From positions 3,658,001 to 3,722,000 of the forward strand of contig NZ_LR590470.1 of assembly GCF_901472535.1 (NCBI RefSeq): a stretch of DNA of 64,000 bases, written 5' to 3'. Under the pieces are notes generated by a model. That model saw only the letters and a list, made by a program, of their open reading frames with translations. It did not search any database and was not told the origin of the DNA. Positions 50,984 to 60,441 of this stretch are shown piece after piece. Position numbers and translations under genes: made by a program. Numbering within the stretch: the stretch's first letter is position 1; each line of letters begins with the position of its first letter. Source of the stretch: Sphingobacterium daejeonense. Lineage in GTDB: Bacteria > Bacteroidota > Bacteroidia > Sphingobacteriales > Sphingobacteriaceae.

Positions 50984-51857
50984 TTAACCGAATAAATCGG
51001 AACTTAGGTATCTGTCGCCTCTATCACAAACAATAAATACAATAACACCTTCGTCTATTTCATTGGCTACTTTGAGAGCGGCATGAAAAGCTCCTCCAGA
51101 ACTCATTCCAGCAAATACACCTTCCTTTCGAGCTAATTCTCTAGCCCTTTCTGTCGCATCCTTCTGGTCAATATCAATTACACGGTCCACTCGGGAAGGA
51201 TCGAAAATCTTAGGAAGATATTCTTTTGGCCAACGCCTTATTCCCGGAATAGAAGATTCCTCGGTAGGTTGACAACCCACAATCTGAACATCTGGATTTT
51301 GCCCTTTCAAATAAATCGAACAGCCCATAATTGTTCCAGTTGTACCCATAGCACTTACAAAATGTGTTATTTTACCTTCCATATCTCGCCATATCTCAGG
51401 ACCTGTGGTCTTTACATGAGCTTCATAATTATCAGGGTTCGAAAATTGATTTAAAATAAAATACTCTCCGCTTGCTGCCTTTTCTTCAGCATAATCGCGG
51501 CTGACCTCCATATTATCCAACAAAGTTACTTTTACCGCCAAATGCCTCCATAGTCAACGTCCTTTCTCTGGTAGAAGTAGAAGGTATCACCAATTCGATC
51601 TCCAATCCAAACATACTGGCAATCATAGCCAGTGCAATCCCTGTATTACCACTCGTAGCTTCAATCAATTTCGTATCCTTAGTAATTTCACCTCGTTCCA
51701 TAGCCGAGCGAATCATATTTAATGCTGCCCTATCCTTGACGGATCCACCAGGATTATTGCCTTCTAATTTTGCAAATATTTTCACCTTTGGATTATCATG
51801 AAATCCTTTGATTTCAACCATTGGGGTATTGCCAATTAAGTCTATTATATTTCCCAT
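50984..51857 (-). CDS. cysM: CysM, cysteine synthase (one frame break)
   Basis: This PLP enzyme makes cysteine from O-acetylserine and sulfide. The N-terminus reads LIGNTPMVEIKGF. The PLP lysine lies in NPGGSVKDRAALNMI, and TSGNTGIALAM follows. The phosphate-binding GTTGTIMG and the C-terminal serine site SSGGAFHAAL are also present. One break near 51525 separates the two parts (EAFGGK to VTLLDNMEV). The total is about 291 aa. QPTEESSIPGIRRWP is typical of the CysM/CysK2 branch. It overlaps cysE at TAATG, so the two form a cysteine-synthesis operon. Confidence 0.94.
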
Positions 51858-52665
51858 TACATGATAGGTTTTGAGTCTATAAATTTAGAATTCGGTTGGT
51901 GATAAACTGTTGTATAAGGATCAACACTACTTGTCAGCCATACATTCCCGCCAATTACTGAATGGTGCCCTACTACAGTTTCGCCACCAAGAATGGTAGC
52001 ACCAGCATAGATGATAACATGATCTTCAATGATTGGATGTCTTTGCGTATTGGCCATGTTCTTCTCAACACTCAATGCTCCTAAGGTTACACCTTGATAA
52101 AGTTTAACATGCTTGCCAATTCTTGTGGTTTCTCCAATCACAATACCAGTACCATGATCGATATGAAGGTACTCATCAATAAAGCTCCCGGATGAATATC
52201 TATCCCGGTTTTAGAATGCGCATATTCAGTCAATATCCTAGGAATTAAAGGTATTCCTTGAGTCCAGAGTTCATTTGCCAATCGATAGATACTAATCGCC
52301 AAAAAACCCGGATATGTTCTAATAACTTCATTTAAACTTTGAGCTGCTGGATCACCGTCCATTATCGCCTTTGCATCCGTAAGCATTCTCTCGTAAATAG
52401 ATGGAAGATTGGTGAAAAACTGCTCCGAGATTTTTTTGATATTACAACTTGAACATGCTTTGGTTTTAAACAACATTAAATATAGATCAGCCTCAGATTG
52501 TTTAAATGCGTCCTCTATTTCCTGGACAGTATGAAAAGTCTTGGAGTTTCGCTCCGGAAACAACAAGTGCATCAACCCTACTGCCCATTGCGCAATAGCT
52601 TTGTTGCTGGGCATATCTTGAACAGCTTGTTGCTTTTGATAGATATGTTGATAAAAATCCTCCAT
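51857..52665 (-). CDS. cysE: CysE, serine O-acetyltransferase (one frame break)
   Basis: CysE acetylates serine with acetyl-CoA, the first step of cysteine synthesis. The N-terminal helical part ([18 protein letters not shown]) precedes the left-handed beta-helix with hexapeptide repeats: [26 protein letters not shown], and [13 protein letters not shown]. The catalytic DHG triad is in the stretch that spans a frame break near 52160 (IHPGA, then a shift into [10 protein letters not shown]). The total is about 269 aa. It overlaps cysM, which uses its product. Confidence 0.93.
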
Positions 52666-52699
52666 TATTAATAGGTAAACGGTTTAAAGTTGAATTTAA

Positions 52700-53082
52700 T
52701 TATAGTACTAATTTCTTGAATAACTCCTGATGGGTTTCTTTGGCATCGACACATAAACCCGGATGTACTGATGAACACTGGATTAAAGTGCTTCGTTTCG
52801 CGGTTAACCATCGGAACCTTTCAGTTTGATCTAATTGAGCCAAGGCTCCGCCAGCCTTAGTGCCCAAGCATACTTGTTTGATCGAATCCAGATGACTAGA
52901 ATCTGTTCAAAATCAATCTCAGGACTCAATAAGGAACATCGTTCTTGATCTATATGGTACAATATATCAGCATAACGCTGCTTTCTACAGTAAAGTAAAA
53001 CCCCAATATTCACAAATTCCTCCCGTTCTACACGTGGAACTAACCTTACAACAGCATATTCATATAAAGTTCTATCGTGCAT
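52700..53082 (-). CDS. DUF3037 protein (one frame break)
   Basis: This is a member of the DUF3037 family with no known function. It begins MHDRTLYEYAVVRLVPRVERE, with NIGVLLYCRKQRYADI after it. One break near 52855 hides the C-terminal third, which reads GTKAGGALAQLDQTERFRWL in the other frame and ends ELFKKLVL before the stop at 52700. The total is about 127 aa. It overlaps the HipA-like kinase gene by about 11 bp. DUF3037 genes are known to sit beside HipA-like kinases, and this arrangement fits a two- or three-gene functional unit. Confidence 0.82.
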
Positions 53083-53859
53083 TTTGAATCTGATTTACAA
53101 AGACCTCAGAATTTTCAGCCCTTTTTCCAATAAACTCTACATAAACGTCTCTTACCTGTTCAGCGTCAAGCCCTCTCACCTCATCTATCAACCATTCATC
53201 AGGAATGGCATCCAATACTTTTCTGATGTTTTCGCGGCTGAACATACTCTTGTAGTCTGCATCAATCTTATCGACAACACTAGCCTTCGATAATAAAACA
53301 TGGTCCTTAATCTGAACAAAAGGTTTTAAGACCGTATCTTCCCAATTATCCAATTATGGTGGAAGTATAGAGCTGCACCATGATCAATAAGCCATAATTC
53401 CTTATGCCAAATCAACATATTGGTGTTTTTAACGGTCCTATCAACATTCATCAATAAACCATCCAACCATACAATTTTTGATGCCTCCTCTGCAGATATG
53501 TCATCCACATTCGCATCAAAGGTTATTGCTCCATTCAGGAAACTAACACCAAGGTTCTTGCCTACGGAAAATTTCAATAAATCTTGGATTTCTTCATCGG
53601 GCTCAGTTCTTCCAAACCCCTCATCCAGGTTGGCATAAACCATCTCAGGAACTCGCAATCCTAAAAATCTAGCCAATTCTCCACCAATAAACTCGGCAAC
53701 CAATGCCTTTTTGCCTTGACCTGCCCCTCTGAATTTTATCACATAACTAAATCCATCATCGGCATCCACCAAACCAGGTAAAGATCCACCCTCCCGAAAA
53801 GGTTGAATATAGCGGGTAATCTCAACTTCCCGTATCTCAGGACTTTTTATCTCCAACAT
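53072..53859 (-). CDS. HipA-like kinase (one frame break)
   Basis: This is a protein of the HipA-like kinase group. The N-lobe includes FSYVIKFRGAGQGKKALVAEF with a candidate ATP-binding lysine. The catalytic loop is seen as NVDRTVKNTNML (an HRD-like DR-x3-N pattern) and the metal-binding segment as LWLIDHGAAL. A break near 53350 joins the kinase core to a C-terminal helical part (DNWEDTVLKPFVQIKDHVLL). The total is about 262 aa, shorter than HipA of Escherichia coli (about 440 aa). No HipB-like antitoxin is beside it. It lies between DUF4269 and DUF3037 genes, each within 15 bp. Toxin activity is possible but not shown by the sequence. Confidence 0.8.
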
Positions 53860-53862
53860 CTA

Positions 53863-54394
53863 TTAATTATTATAAGTCAATAAGCTTTCATACGGGTCTC
53901 CTTCTAGATTTAGCAAATGGGCAAAGGCAGCCTCTGTCTTAATTCCTCCCGCTTTAAGCCTCAGAATTTCTGCTTTGAACACTTGGCCAAATTGCATAAG
54001 CAATTGATGTTCTTTCACCATATGCTTATATCCATATTGCTCAGTTACGACAATGCCTTCTGCATATAACTCAACCCGCATATCAGCAATTTTAAAGTTA
54101 ACAATTCCAACTTCTTTTCCACGTAGAGTTTTGATTTTAAAGTTATATTCTTTGTGAATTCCGAAGTGTTTTAGACAATTCTTTTCAAATTCTTTTCAAA
54201 TCATAAACCTCACATGCAATATCTAGATCGCTCTCCTCAATTGCAATATCAATCGGAATTGTTCCAATTAAAATGGGATTATACTCAGACAGATGTTCAA
54301 AAACCATATACTCCTTCAATAGATTGAAAGATTTTCTTTGAATTTCGCTTCCGTTTTTCAGATAGTCCAAGGTATGGAACATTGGATATTGCAT
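53863..54394 (-). CDS. DUF4269 protein, nucleotidyltransferase-like (one frame break)
   Basis: This is a member of the DUF4269 family. The ATG at 54394 starts MQYPMFHTLDYLKNGSEIQRK. Near residue 42, GTIPIDIAIEESDLDIACEV resembles the nucleotidyltransferase motif GS/GT...DxD, with two acidic residues in place. A frame break near 54185 carries it into IHKEYNFKIKTLRGKE, then MRVELYAEGIVVTEQYGYKH. The total is about 177 aa. It lies 4 bp before the HipA-like kinase gene and opens a three-gene unit with DUF3037. Nucleotide-transfer activity is inferred from the motif only. Confidence 0.75.
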
Positions 54395-54482
54395 AGTTCA
54401 AAGTTAATTGAATGACTCAATAAATATTGAATTTCGAAGAAATTGTACATCAATGTGACTGAAAGGTTAATGATATTCTAGC

Positions 54483-54490
54483 TATATTTG
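54483..54490 (+). promoter_or_regulatory. -7 element (TATATTTG) before the DUF1599 gene
   Basis: TATATTTG matches TAnnTTTG and lies 17 bp before the ATG at 54507, which would leave a leader of about 10 nt. It probably drives the operon through the phosphodiesterase gene. Confidence 0.6.
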
Positions 54491-54506
54491 TGAGAGTCAT
54501 ACAATA

Positions 54507-55061
54507 ATGCAAAATCAATTTATGGATACAAACACTGAATACAATCGTATTATAAGCATCTGTCAAGAATTATTTATCAAAAAAACCAAAGACTATGGTA
54601 CTGCTTGGCGAATTTTACGATTAAGTTCTTTAACTGACCAGATCTATATTAAAGCCGCTCGTATCCGTTCTCTGGAAGAAAAAAAAGAATCTAAAGTTGG
54701 CGAAGGTGTCGTTGATGAATTTATAGGAATCATCAATTATTGTGTCATCGCACTCATGCAATTGGACTTCGGAAATACTGAAAACGAAAACCTAGACCCT
54801 AAAATTGTTGAAGAGAAATATTCCGAAAAAGTAAATCAGACTAGAGATCTTATGTTTGCCAAGAACCACGATTATGGCGAAGCTTGGCGTGATATGCGCG
54901 TCTCTTCTATGACAGATTTGATCCTGATGAAGTTGCACAGGGTTAAACAGATTGAGGACAACAACGGTCAAACACTAGTATCAGAAGGATTGCAAGCAAA
55001 TTATCAAGACATGCTAAATTATGCGGTTTTTGCATTAATCAAATTAGGCTTAGCAAAATAA
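54507..55061 (+). CDS. DUF1599 protein with internal repeat
   Basis: The 184-aa product consists of two copies of one unit. The first has KKTKDYGTAWRILRLSSLTDQI and the second has AKNHDYGEAWRDMRVSSMTDLI, each with the K-DYG-AWR-R-SS-TD pattern that defines DUF1599. The rest of each half is helical (for example IIVKxxRIRSLEEK and MKLHRVKQIEDN). The fold is thought to be MazG/HAM1-like, but a nucleotide-hydrolysing role is inference. A second ATG six codons in (MDTNTEY) is also a possible start. It is followed 9 bp later by a DoxX-like gene. Confidence 0.85.
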   Translation: MQNQFMDTNTEYNRIISICQELFIKKTKDYGTAWRILRLSSLTDQIYIKAARIRSLEEKKESKVGEGVVDEFIGIINYCVIALMQLDFGNTENENLDPKIVEEKYSEKVNQTRDLMFAKNHDYGEAWRDMRVSSMTDLILMKLHRVKQIEDNNGQTLVSEGLQANYQDMLNYAVFALIKLGLAK

Positions 55062-55070
55062 TATATAACC

Positions 55071-56277
55071 ATGACGTATACACAAAGCTATATCCAAACA
55101 CAACAACCCAAACCTAATGCTTTATTATGGATTGCTAGAATTCTAGTTGGTCTGCTGTTTATCTTCTCCGGATTGATAAAGGCAAATGACCCATGGGTTT
55201 TGGATATAAGCTCCAAGAGTATTTCCATGTTTTGAACCTAGGATTTTTTAAATGACTATGCCACTTGGATCGCAATTTTCCTATGTGCTCTTGAAATTAT
55301 TCTGGGAGCATTATTGATCCTCGGTATTGCAGGTAAAAAAGTAGCATGGGGATTATTGATCCTTATCGTGTTTTTTACCTTCCTCACATTTTATTCAGCA
55401 TTCTTCGAGGTCGTTAAATCTTGTGGATGCTTTGGTGATGCAATACCATTGACTCCATGGCAGTCCTTTATAAAAGATTTTAGTCCTATTGATTTTGATC
55501 GTATATATATTTATCAAAAGAGATCAAATCAAACCATTCATTAGAAGTCTTTTCACTAGAAATCTATTAGCAGCATTTATTATTCTTGCATCATTTGGTG
55601 CTGGTATATATACTTACTATTTCTTGCCTATAATTGATTTTCTACCCTACAAAGAAGGAAACAACATTCCTGCATTGATGAAAGTGCCAGAAGGGGCAGA
55701 ACCCGATGTATTTGAGCACATTTATGAATTGAAAAACAAAACTACTTCTGAAACAAAAAAAGTTACAGATAAGGAGTATATGGGTCAAAAACTATGGGAA
55801 GACGAAAACTGGGAAGTAGTAGGCGAACCTCAAACCAGATTGGTAAAAAAAGGATATGAACTAAAGATCCCAGATCTTATCATCTCGGATATGGATGGCA
55901 ATAATGTTACTGAAGAGATCATCAATAATCCATATTATAATTTTATCGTTGTAAGTACAGATCTTAAAAAAATGTCACCATTTGATTTGGCTGCTCTCGA
56001 CAGAATCAATACTACAATTAGAGATCTTTCTGCAGATTATAATATTAGGGCAATCCTAGCAACTGCCTCCTCAGCAGATGAAGTAAATTACCTCAATGAT
56101 CAGATGGAATTAGTATTGGAAACCTTCTCTGTGGATGCAGTTCCATTAAAAAGCATGGTTCGCGCAAATCCAGGCGTAATGTTGATGTTAAATGGAAATG
56201 TTGTGAAAAAATGGTCTCCACATAATTTTCCTAGCAAACATGAGTTAATAACTAAATATCTAGATAAGATAGAATGA
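55071..56277 (+). CDS. BT_3928-like DoxX-family membrane protein (frame broken)
   Basis: DoxX-type proteins are small quinone-linked membrane proteins; the BT_3928 branch is larger and of unknown role. The N-terminus has PNALLWIARILVGLLFIFSGLIKANDP. A membrane helix follows with VVKSCGCFGDAIPL, where Cys and Gly residues are family marks. A soluble C-terminal domain (about residues 185-400) has RTEISDMDGNNVTEEI-like strands (LIISDMDGNNVTEEI) and a thioredoxin-like pattern. Breaks near 55200, 55245 and 55495 divide it. The total is about 402 aa. Its stop overlaps the aroK start by 4 bp. Confidence 0.85.
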
Positions 56278-56804
56278 TTCAAAGACCAGTTTTTTTGATT
56301 GGATTTATGGGAAGTGGGAAGACCACTTGGGGAAAGAAATTGGCAAATGCTCTAGAACTTCCATTTGTAGATCTGGACCATGAGATTGTGGACAGCATAG
56401 GCATGAGTATTCCTGAATATTTTGCCCAACATGGTGAAGAAAAATTCAGGGAAATCGAACGTGAAGTACTTCAAAAACAACATGGAAAAGCCAGTATCAT
56501 ATCCACTGGAGGAGGTACTCCATGTTATTTTGACAATATGGAGTGGTTGTTGAATAATGGAACAGTTCTCTATTTAAAACATAGCCCAAAATCTTTATGG
56601 AATAGACTCAGTCAATCTGACGTAAATAAAAGACCTGCATTAAAAGGATTCACTGGAGAAGAATTACTTCAATTTATCGAAAGCAAACTTGAGGAAAGAA
56701 GCCCTTTTTATGATAAGGCTCATATCTTGGTGGATCAGATCAATACTCCCTTAGAAGATTTAGTTTCTTTAGTAAAAGCAAATATTCAAATTCATGAACA
56801 ATAG
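56274..56804 (+). CDS. aroK: AroK, shikimate kinase
   Basis: Shikimate kinase phosphorylates shikimate in the chorismate pathway. The 176-aa frame has the P-loop GFMGSGKTTWGK near residue 9 and the shikimate-binding DLDHEIV with the metal-site aspartates. EEKFREIEREVL, STGGGTPC and the lid-region arginines (NKRPAL, ERSPFY) complete the family set. It overlaps the gene before it by 4 bp and the phosphodiesterase after it by 11 bp, so this is one transcript. Confidence 0.97.
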   Translation: MIQRPVFLIGFMGSGKTTWGKKLANALELPFVDLDHEIVDSIGMSIPEYFAQHGEEKFREIEREVLQKQHGKASIISTGGGTPCYFDNMEWLLNNGTVLYLKHSPKSLWNRLSQSDVNKRPALKGFTGEELLQFIESKLEERSPFYDKAHILVDQINTPLEDLVSLVKANIQIHEQ

Positions 56805-57747
56805 AGTTTCCATCCAGACAATTTTTAGTCTTATTATTCTTATTGCTTTTTCTTCATGTTTTAGAACAAATAGTTCTTCGAATGTCAACAATATGCCTGC
56901 GGTTGATCAAGTCTTCAACTTGAAGACGGCGGACGACTTGTATCAATTCTTGACTTATAATGAAAATTCTTACCCGCTGATCAGTGCACATAGAGGTGGT
57001 CCGAGTGATGGATTTCCTGAAAATGCTATCCCTACATTTGCGGAAGTAGCTCGTAAAATGCCTGCCATAATTGAATGCGATATTGCAATGACCAAAGATT
57101 CAGTCCTGGTCTTAATGCATGACGAAACATTGGACAGGACAACCACCGGCAAAGGAAAATTATCCAAGAAAACATATGCCGAATTACAGGAACTTTATTT
57201 AAAAGACAATAATGGTCAAGTAACTCCATATAAAATCCCTACGCTCGAAGAAGCCTTGAAATGGGGCATTGGAAGAGTAATCTATACTTTGGATGTAAAG
57301 AGGTCGGTTCCATACGAAAAAGTCATCGAATCGATCAGAAATAACAAAGCAGAATCTAACAGCATAATTATTACCTACTCTGCAAACCAAGCCGAAGTTG
57401 TAAACAGATTGGCACCTGATATTATGATATCAGCAACTATAAAAAAAGCAGATGATTTAACGCGATTAAGCGAACTGGGTATTCCTGATACGAGATTGAT
57501 CGCATTTATAGGAACCAGCGAACCTGATTCTACCGTGTATTCCGTATTGAGACAACATGGTATAAAATCAATTTTAGGAACGATTGGTAACTTGGACCGT
57601 TCTGCAGAAAGAGCCGGATATCAGCTTTATGCAGATTTTATCGTCAGAGGTGCTGACGTGCTTTCTACCGACAGACCTTTCGAAGCATGGAAAGCTTTGG
57701 ATTTTTATATCAAGAAAAGAAATTTAGAATCTCCATTCATCAATTAG
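56794..57747 (+). CDS. Glycerophosphodiester phosphodiesterase lipoprotein
   Basis: GDPD enzymes split glycerophosphodiesters to glycerol-3-phosphate. The N-terminus is a lipoprotein signal with the lipobox LIAFSSC, so the mature protein is anchored at residue 22. The catalytic domain has ISAHRGGPSDGFPENAIPTF with the metal-binding His and Glu, and ECDIAMTKDSVLVLMHDETLDRTT with the second His and Asp. The frame is intact over 317 aa. It overlaps aroK by 11 bp. It may serve phospholipid turnover at the envelope. Confidence 0.95.
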   Translation: MNNRVSIQTIFSLIILIAFSSCFRTNSSSNVNNMPAVDQVFNLKTADDLYQFLTYNENSYPLISAHRGGPSDGFPENAIPTFAEVARKMPAIIECDIAMTKDSVLVLMHDETLDRTTTGKGKLSKKTYAELQELYLKDNNGQVTPYKIPTLEEALKWGIGRVIYTLDVKRSVPYEKVIESIRNNKAESNSIIITYSANQAEVVNRLAPDIMISATIKKADDLTRLSELGIPDTRLIAFIGTSEPDSTVYSVLRQHGIKSILGTIGNLDRSAERAGYQLYADFIVRGADVLSTDRPFEAWKALDFYIKKRNLESPFIN

Positions 57748-57768
57748 ACGGGAATTTCTTTTAAAATA

Positions 57769-57808
57769 TAAGCCCTGTTTTATTCAATTAAGACAGGGTT
57801 ATTTTTTT
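57769..57808 (+). terminator. Terminator after the GDPD gene
   Basis: AGCCCTGT (57771-57778) pairs with ACAGGGTT (57793-57800) with one G-T pair, followed by seven T. Confidence 0.8.
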
Positions 57809-57904
57809 GTAAGTCATTTACTACAATTGTTATTTTTATTCCAAAACGAAAACAATTTTAGCCATATCTTGTTCAATAATTAAATGAATAAATATAAGAG
57901 CATT

Positions 57905-58501
57905 ATGAAAAATTTACTACTAACATTAGCCTTATCGATTGGCTTTATTACTTATAGCTCTGCCCAAGTAGAGGTAAAAACTGTTCCACAATCATCTGCG
58001 GATGTTGGAATGGCTCCAATTAGACAAGGAAACTGGATGATCGGTGGATCTGTAGGAAGTTTGGGATATAGCTTTGAGTCAGAATCTTTCAACATTCAAG
58101 TGAATCCAAGAGCGGGTTATTTTGTTTCTGATGGTGTAGCTATCGGTGCACAAGCTAACTTAAGCTTCAGAACTTCTGATGGAGAAGGTGACGCTAGTAA
58201 CGAATGGGGTTATGGTATTGCGCCATTTGTGCGTTACTACTTCCCAGGAGGTGCAAGCGCAACTGGACGTTTCTTTGGTCAAGGTGATATTGGTATCGGT
58301 GGTAGTTCTGCCGGTGATAACGTATCATTGAACCTAGGATTGAATGCTGGTTATGCCCACTTTATTACTCAGACAGTAGCTCTTGAAGTAATGGCTGGAT
58401 ACAACTACTCTAAAGCAAACATCAGTTCTGATTTGGGTAAACAATCTGGTCTAGGTGTAGCTGTAGGTTTCCAAATCTACCTACCTGGAAGAAACAGATA
58501 A
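57905..58501 (+). CDS. Outer-membrane beta-barrel protein
   Basis: The 198-aa product is a small outer-membrane porin-like barrel. The start is taken at the ATG at 57905 (MKNLLLTLALSIGF), because it opens a standard signal peptide that ends TYSSAQVEV. The mature part consists of short amphipathic strands with the pattern GNWMIGGSVGSLGYSFE, NPRAGYFVSDGVAIGAQANL and GIAPFVRYYFPGG, which is typical of the OmpA/beta-barrel class in this phylum. The protein ends VAVGFQIYLPGRNR, with an aromatic residue near the end. Its exact substrate is unknown. It is followed by a bidirectional terminator. Confidence 0.88.
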   Translation: MKNLLLTLALSIGFITYSSAQVEVKTVPQSSADVGMAPIRQGNWMIGGSVGSLGYSFESESFNIQVNPRAGYFVSDGVAIGAQANLSFRTSDGEGDASNEWGYGIAPFVRYYFPGGASATGRFFGQGDIGIGGSSAGDNVSLNLGLNAGYAHFITQTVALEVMAGYNYSKANISSDLGKQSGLGVAVGFQIYLPGRNR

Positions 58502-58556
58502 GGTAAAAAGTATTGACGTTCCATGAATTAATCCATTTACATTGTTACGTTAATTT

Positions 58557-58602
58557 AAAAAGGTTGTACCTGAAAATTTGGGTACAACCTTTATTTTTTT
58601 TA
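58557..58602. terminator. Bidirectional terminator
   Basis: AAAAAGGTTGTACC (58557-58570) pairs with GGTACAACCTTTATTTTTT (from 58581), giving a 10-bp core stem between the convergent barrel and CoA-transferase genes. Confidence 0.88.
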
Positions 58603-60087
58603 TTTCTTCATACTGCCCGTCTCATTAAATCGGATATGCCAACTAAAGGCTTCTTCCAATAAATGAGGGGTATGCCCGCCACGCTCGCAAGCACGGTCAA
58701 AGTAAGATTGTAATTCCTCTTTGTAATCTGGGTGAACACAGTTGTCAATTATCTTCTGTGCTCTCTCCCGAGGTGCCAAGCCGCGCAAATCTGCCAAACC
58801 AATATCCGTAACCAATATGTCGACATCATGTTCCGTATGATCGGTATGTGAAACCATAGGAAGAATATGAGATATTTTATTATCCTTGGATGCTGCTTGT
58901 GTTACGAAAATACTTAGGTAAGCATTTCTCGCAAAATCCCCAGAACCTCCGATTCCATTCATGATCTTAGTTCCTCCGATATGAGTCGAATTAACATTGC
59001 CATAAATATCAAATTCTATCGCAGTATTGATGGCAATAATACCTAATCTGCGAATCAAACCTGGTGTATTAGATATGTTCTGTGGACGAAGGACAAACTT
59101 GTCGCGATATTTCTGAAGGTTATCGAATACTCGATCATAACATTCCTTGGATACAGTAACTGAAGAAGCAGAAGCAAAACTTAATTTACCAGCATCCATT
59201 AAATCAAATGCTGAATCTTGCAACACTTCTGAGAACATCGTTAGATCATAAAAATTACTGTGCAGGAACCCTGTCAAAACAGCATTGGCAACTTTGCCGA
59301 TACCTGCCTGTATAGGTAGCAATCGATCTGTCAAGTGCCCTAGATTAACCTCCTCTTCAAAGAACTCAAGGATATGCTCTGCTATCTTGGTTGTTTTCTC
59401 ATCTGGTGGAGCAATATCAGCTGGACTGTCATGCTGATTAGTGAATACGATCGCGGCAACCTTATCCGGATTTAAAGGAATTGATTTTCTTCCAATCTTA
59501 TTCCAAGGTGCAACAATAGGAATTACATTTCGATGAGGATAGTCCTCAGCTTGATAAATATCATGGATTCCATACACATTTTCGTGAACTGAGGTGTTGA
59601 TTTCCAAAATTACTTTCTTTGCTAAAGATGCAAAGGTTACTGAATTACCAACAGAAGTAGTAGGTACTATGCTTCCATCTCGATCAATATAAGCGACTTC
59701 TAAAACAGCAATATCAACATCTGGAAGATTTTTATTGTGCAACAGCTCTGCGCTCTCGCTTAAATGCTGATCGATAAAAAGTACTTCGCCGTTGTTGATC
59801 TTATTTCTTAAAACCGGATCTACTTGAAAAGGCATCCTTTTCTTTAATGCCCCAGCTTCTGCTAATTTCCCGTCAGTACCATGACCTAAGGAAGCACCCG
59901 TCATAAGGGTAATTTTAATATCTTCTTTCTTGGCACGTTCGGCTAAGGCAGGTAATATTACCTTACTATCTCCAGCTTTGGTAAATCCGCTGGAACCTAC
60001 AACCATACCATCTTCTATTAATTTGACAGCCTCCTCGGCAGTAGTTACTTTGTCTTTAAGTCTTTCAAGACGAATTCTGTCCATCAT
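58600..60087 (-). CDS. Acetyl-CoA hydrolase/transferase family protein
   Basis: This is a CoA-transferase of the acetyl-CoA hydrolase/succinate:CoA type (Cat1/Ach1-like). It moves CoA between short-chain acyl groups. The N-terminal domain has GMVVGSSGFTKAGDSKVIL and TGASLGHGTDGKL. In the C-terminal domain, the catalytic glutamate lies in LTMFSEVLQDSAFDLMDAG, and STHIGGTKIMNGIGGSGDFARN is the family's signature. The frame is intact over 495 aa. It is divergent from the AraC gene at 60442. Its acyl substrates are not shown by the sequence. Confidence 0.92.
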   Translation of the reverse strand: MMDRIRLERLKDKVTTAEEAVKLIEDGMVVGSSGFTKAGDSKVILPALAERAKKEDIKITLMTGASLGHGTDGKLAEAGALKKRMPFQVDPVLRNKINNGEVLFIDQHLSESAELLHNKNLPDVDIAVLEVAYIDRDGSIVPTTSVGNSVTFASLAKKVILEINTSVHENVYGIHDIYQAEDYPHRNVIPIVAPWNKIGRKSIPLNPDKVAAIVFTNQHDSPADIAPPDEKTTKIAEHILEFFEEEVNLGHLTDRLLPIQAGIGKVANAVLTGFLHSNFYDLTMFSEVLQDSAFDLMDAGKLSFASASSVTVSKECYDRVFDNLQKYRDKFVLRPQNISNTPGLIRRLGIIAINTAIEFDIYGNVNSTHIGGTKIMNGIGGSGDFARNAYLSIFVTQAASKDNKISHILPMVSHTDHTEHDVDILVTDIGLADLRGLAPRERAQKIIDNCVHPDYKEELQSYFDRACERGGHTPHLLEEAFSWHIRFNETGSMKK

Positions 60088-60441
60088 ATCAGTGAGTTTC
60101 TATTTTCTCTAAAAGAGTGTGGCAATATTAATCAATATTTTATTTATAAAATTATCCATTATAGCCAGTTACTTTCAAATCAAAAATTAAAAGTAACCGG
60201 TTACTTACCACATCCGTATCGCAACAATTGTATAAAACATAGGTGTGTGCAGCTCTAGGTGATTTTATGCTGCCATGAAATTAGATGAAATGCAATAAAA
60301 TCCAAAAGATGAATTGTACTTTTTTTATTTAATTGTAAAAATGGTATGCAATCACTCACAAATATGCCGGGCTAGACTTGTCGCTTTTGCTTTTATCAAA
60401 TAAAAACAGGAAATTTATGCCACATTAACGCCTTATTTTGA
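60088..60441. other. Intergenic region between the CoA-transferase and AraC genes
   Basis: The 350-bp gap between divergent genes holds the 16-bp palindrome at 60191-60206, listed separately. Apart from this I see only AT-rich DNA, and no clear promoter can be placed. Confidence 0.5.
60191..60206. promoter_or_regulatory. 16-bp perfect palindrome AAGTAACCGGTTACTT
   Basis: A perfect palindrome with a central CCGG lies in the divergent region, about 104 bp before the CoA-transferase start and 236 bp before the AraC start. A related half-site AGTTACTTTC lies about 25 bp before it. The shape suits a LacI-type or dimeric repressor rather than an AraC protein. The binding protein is not in the window, or is not recognised. 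Confidence 0.6.
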
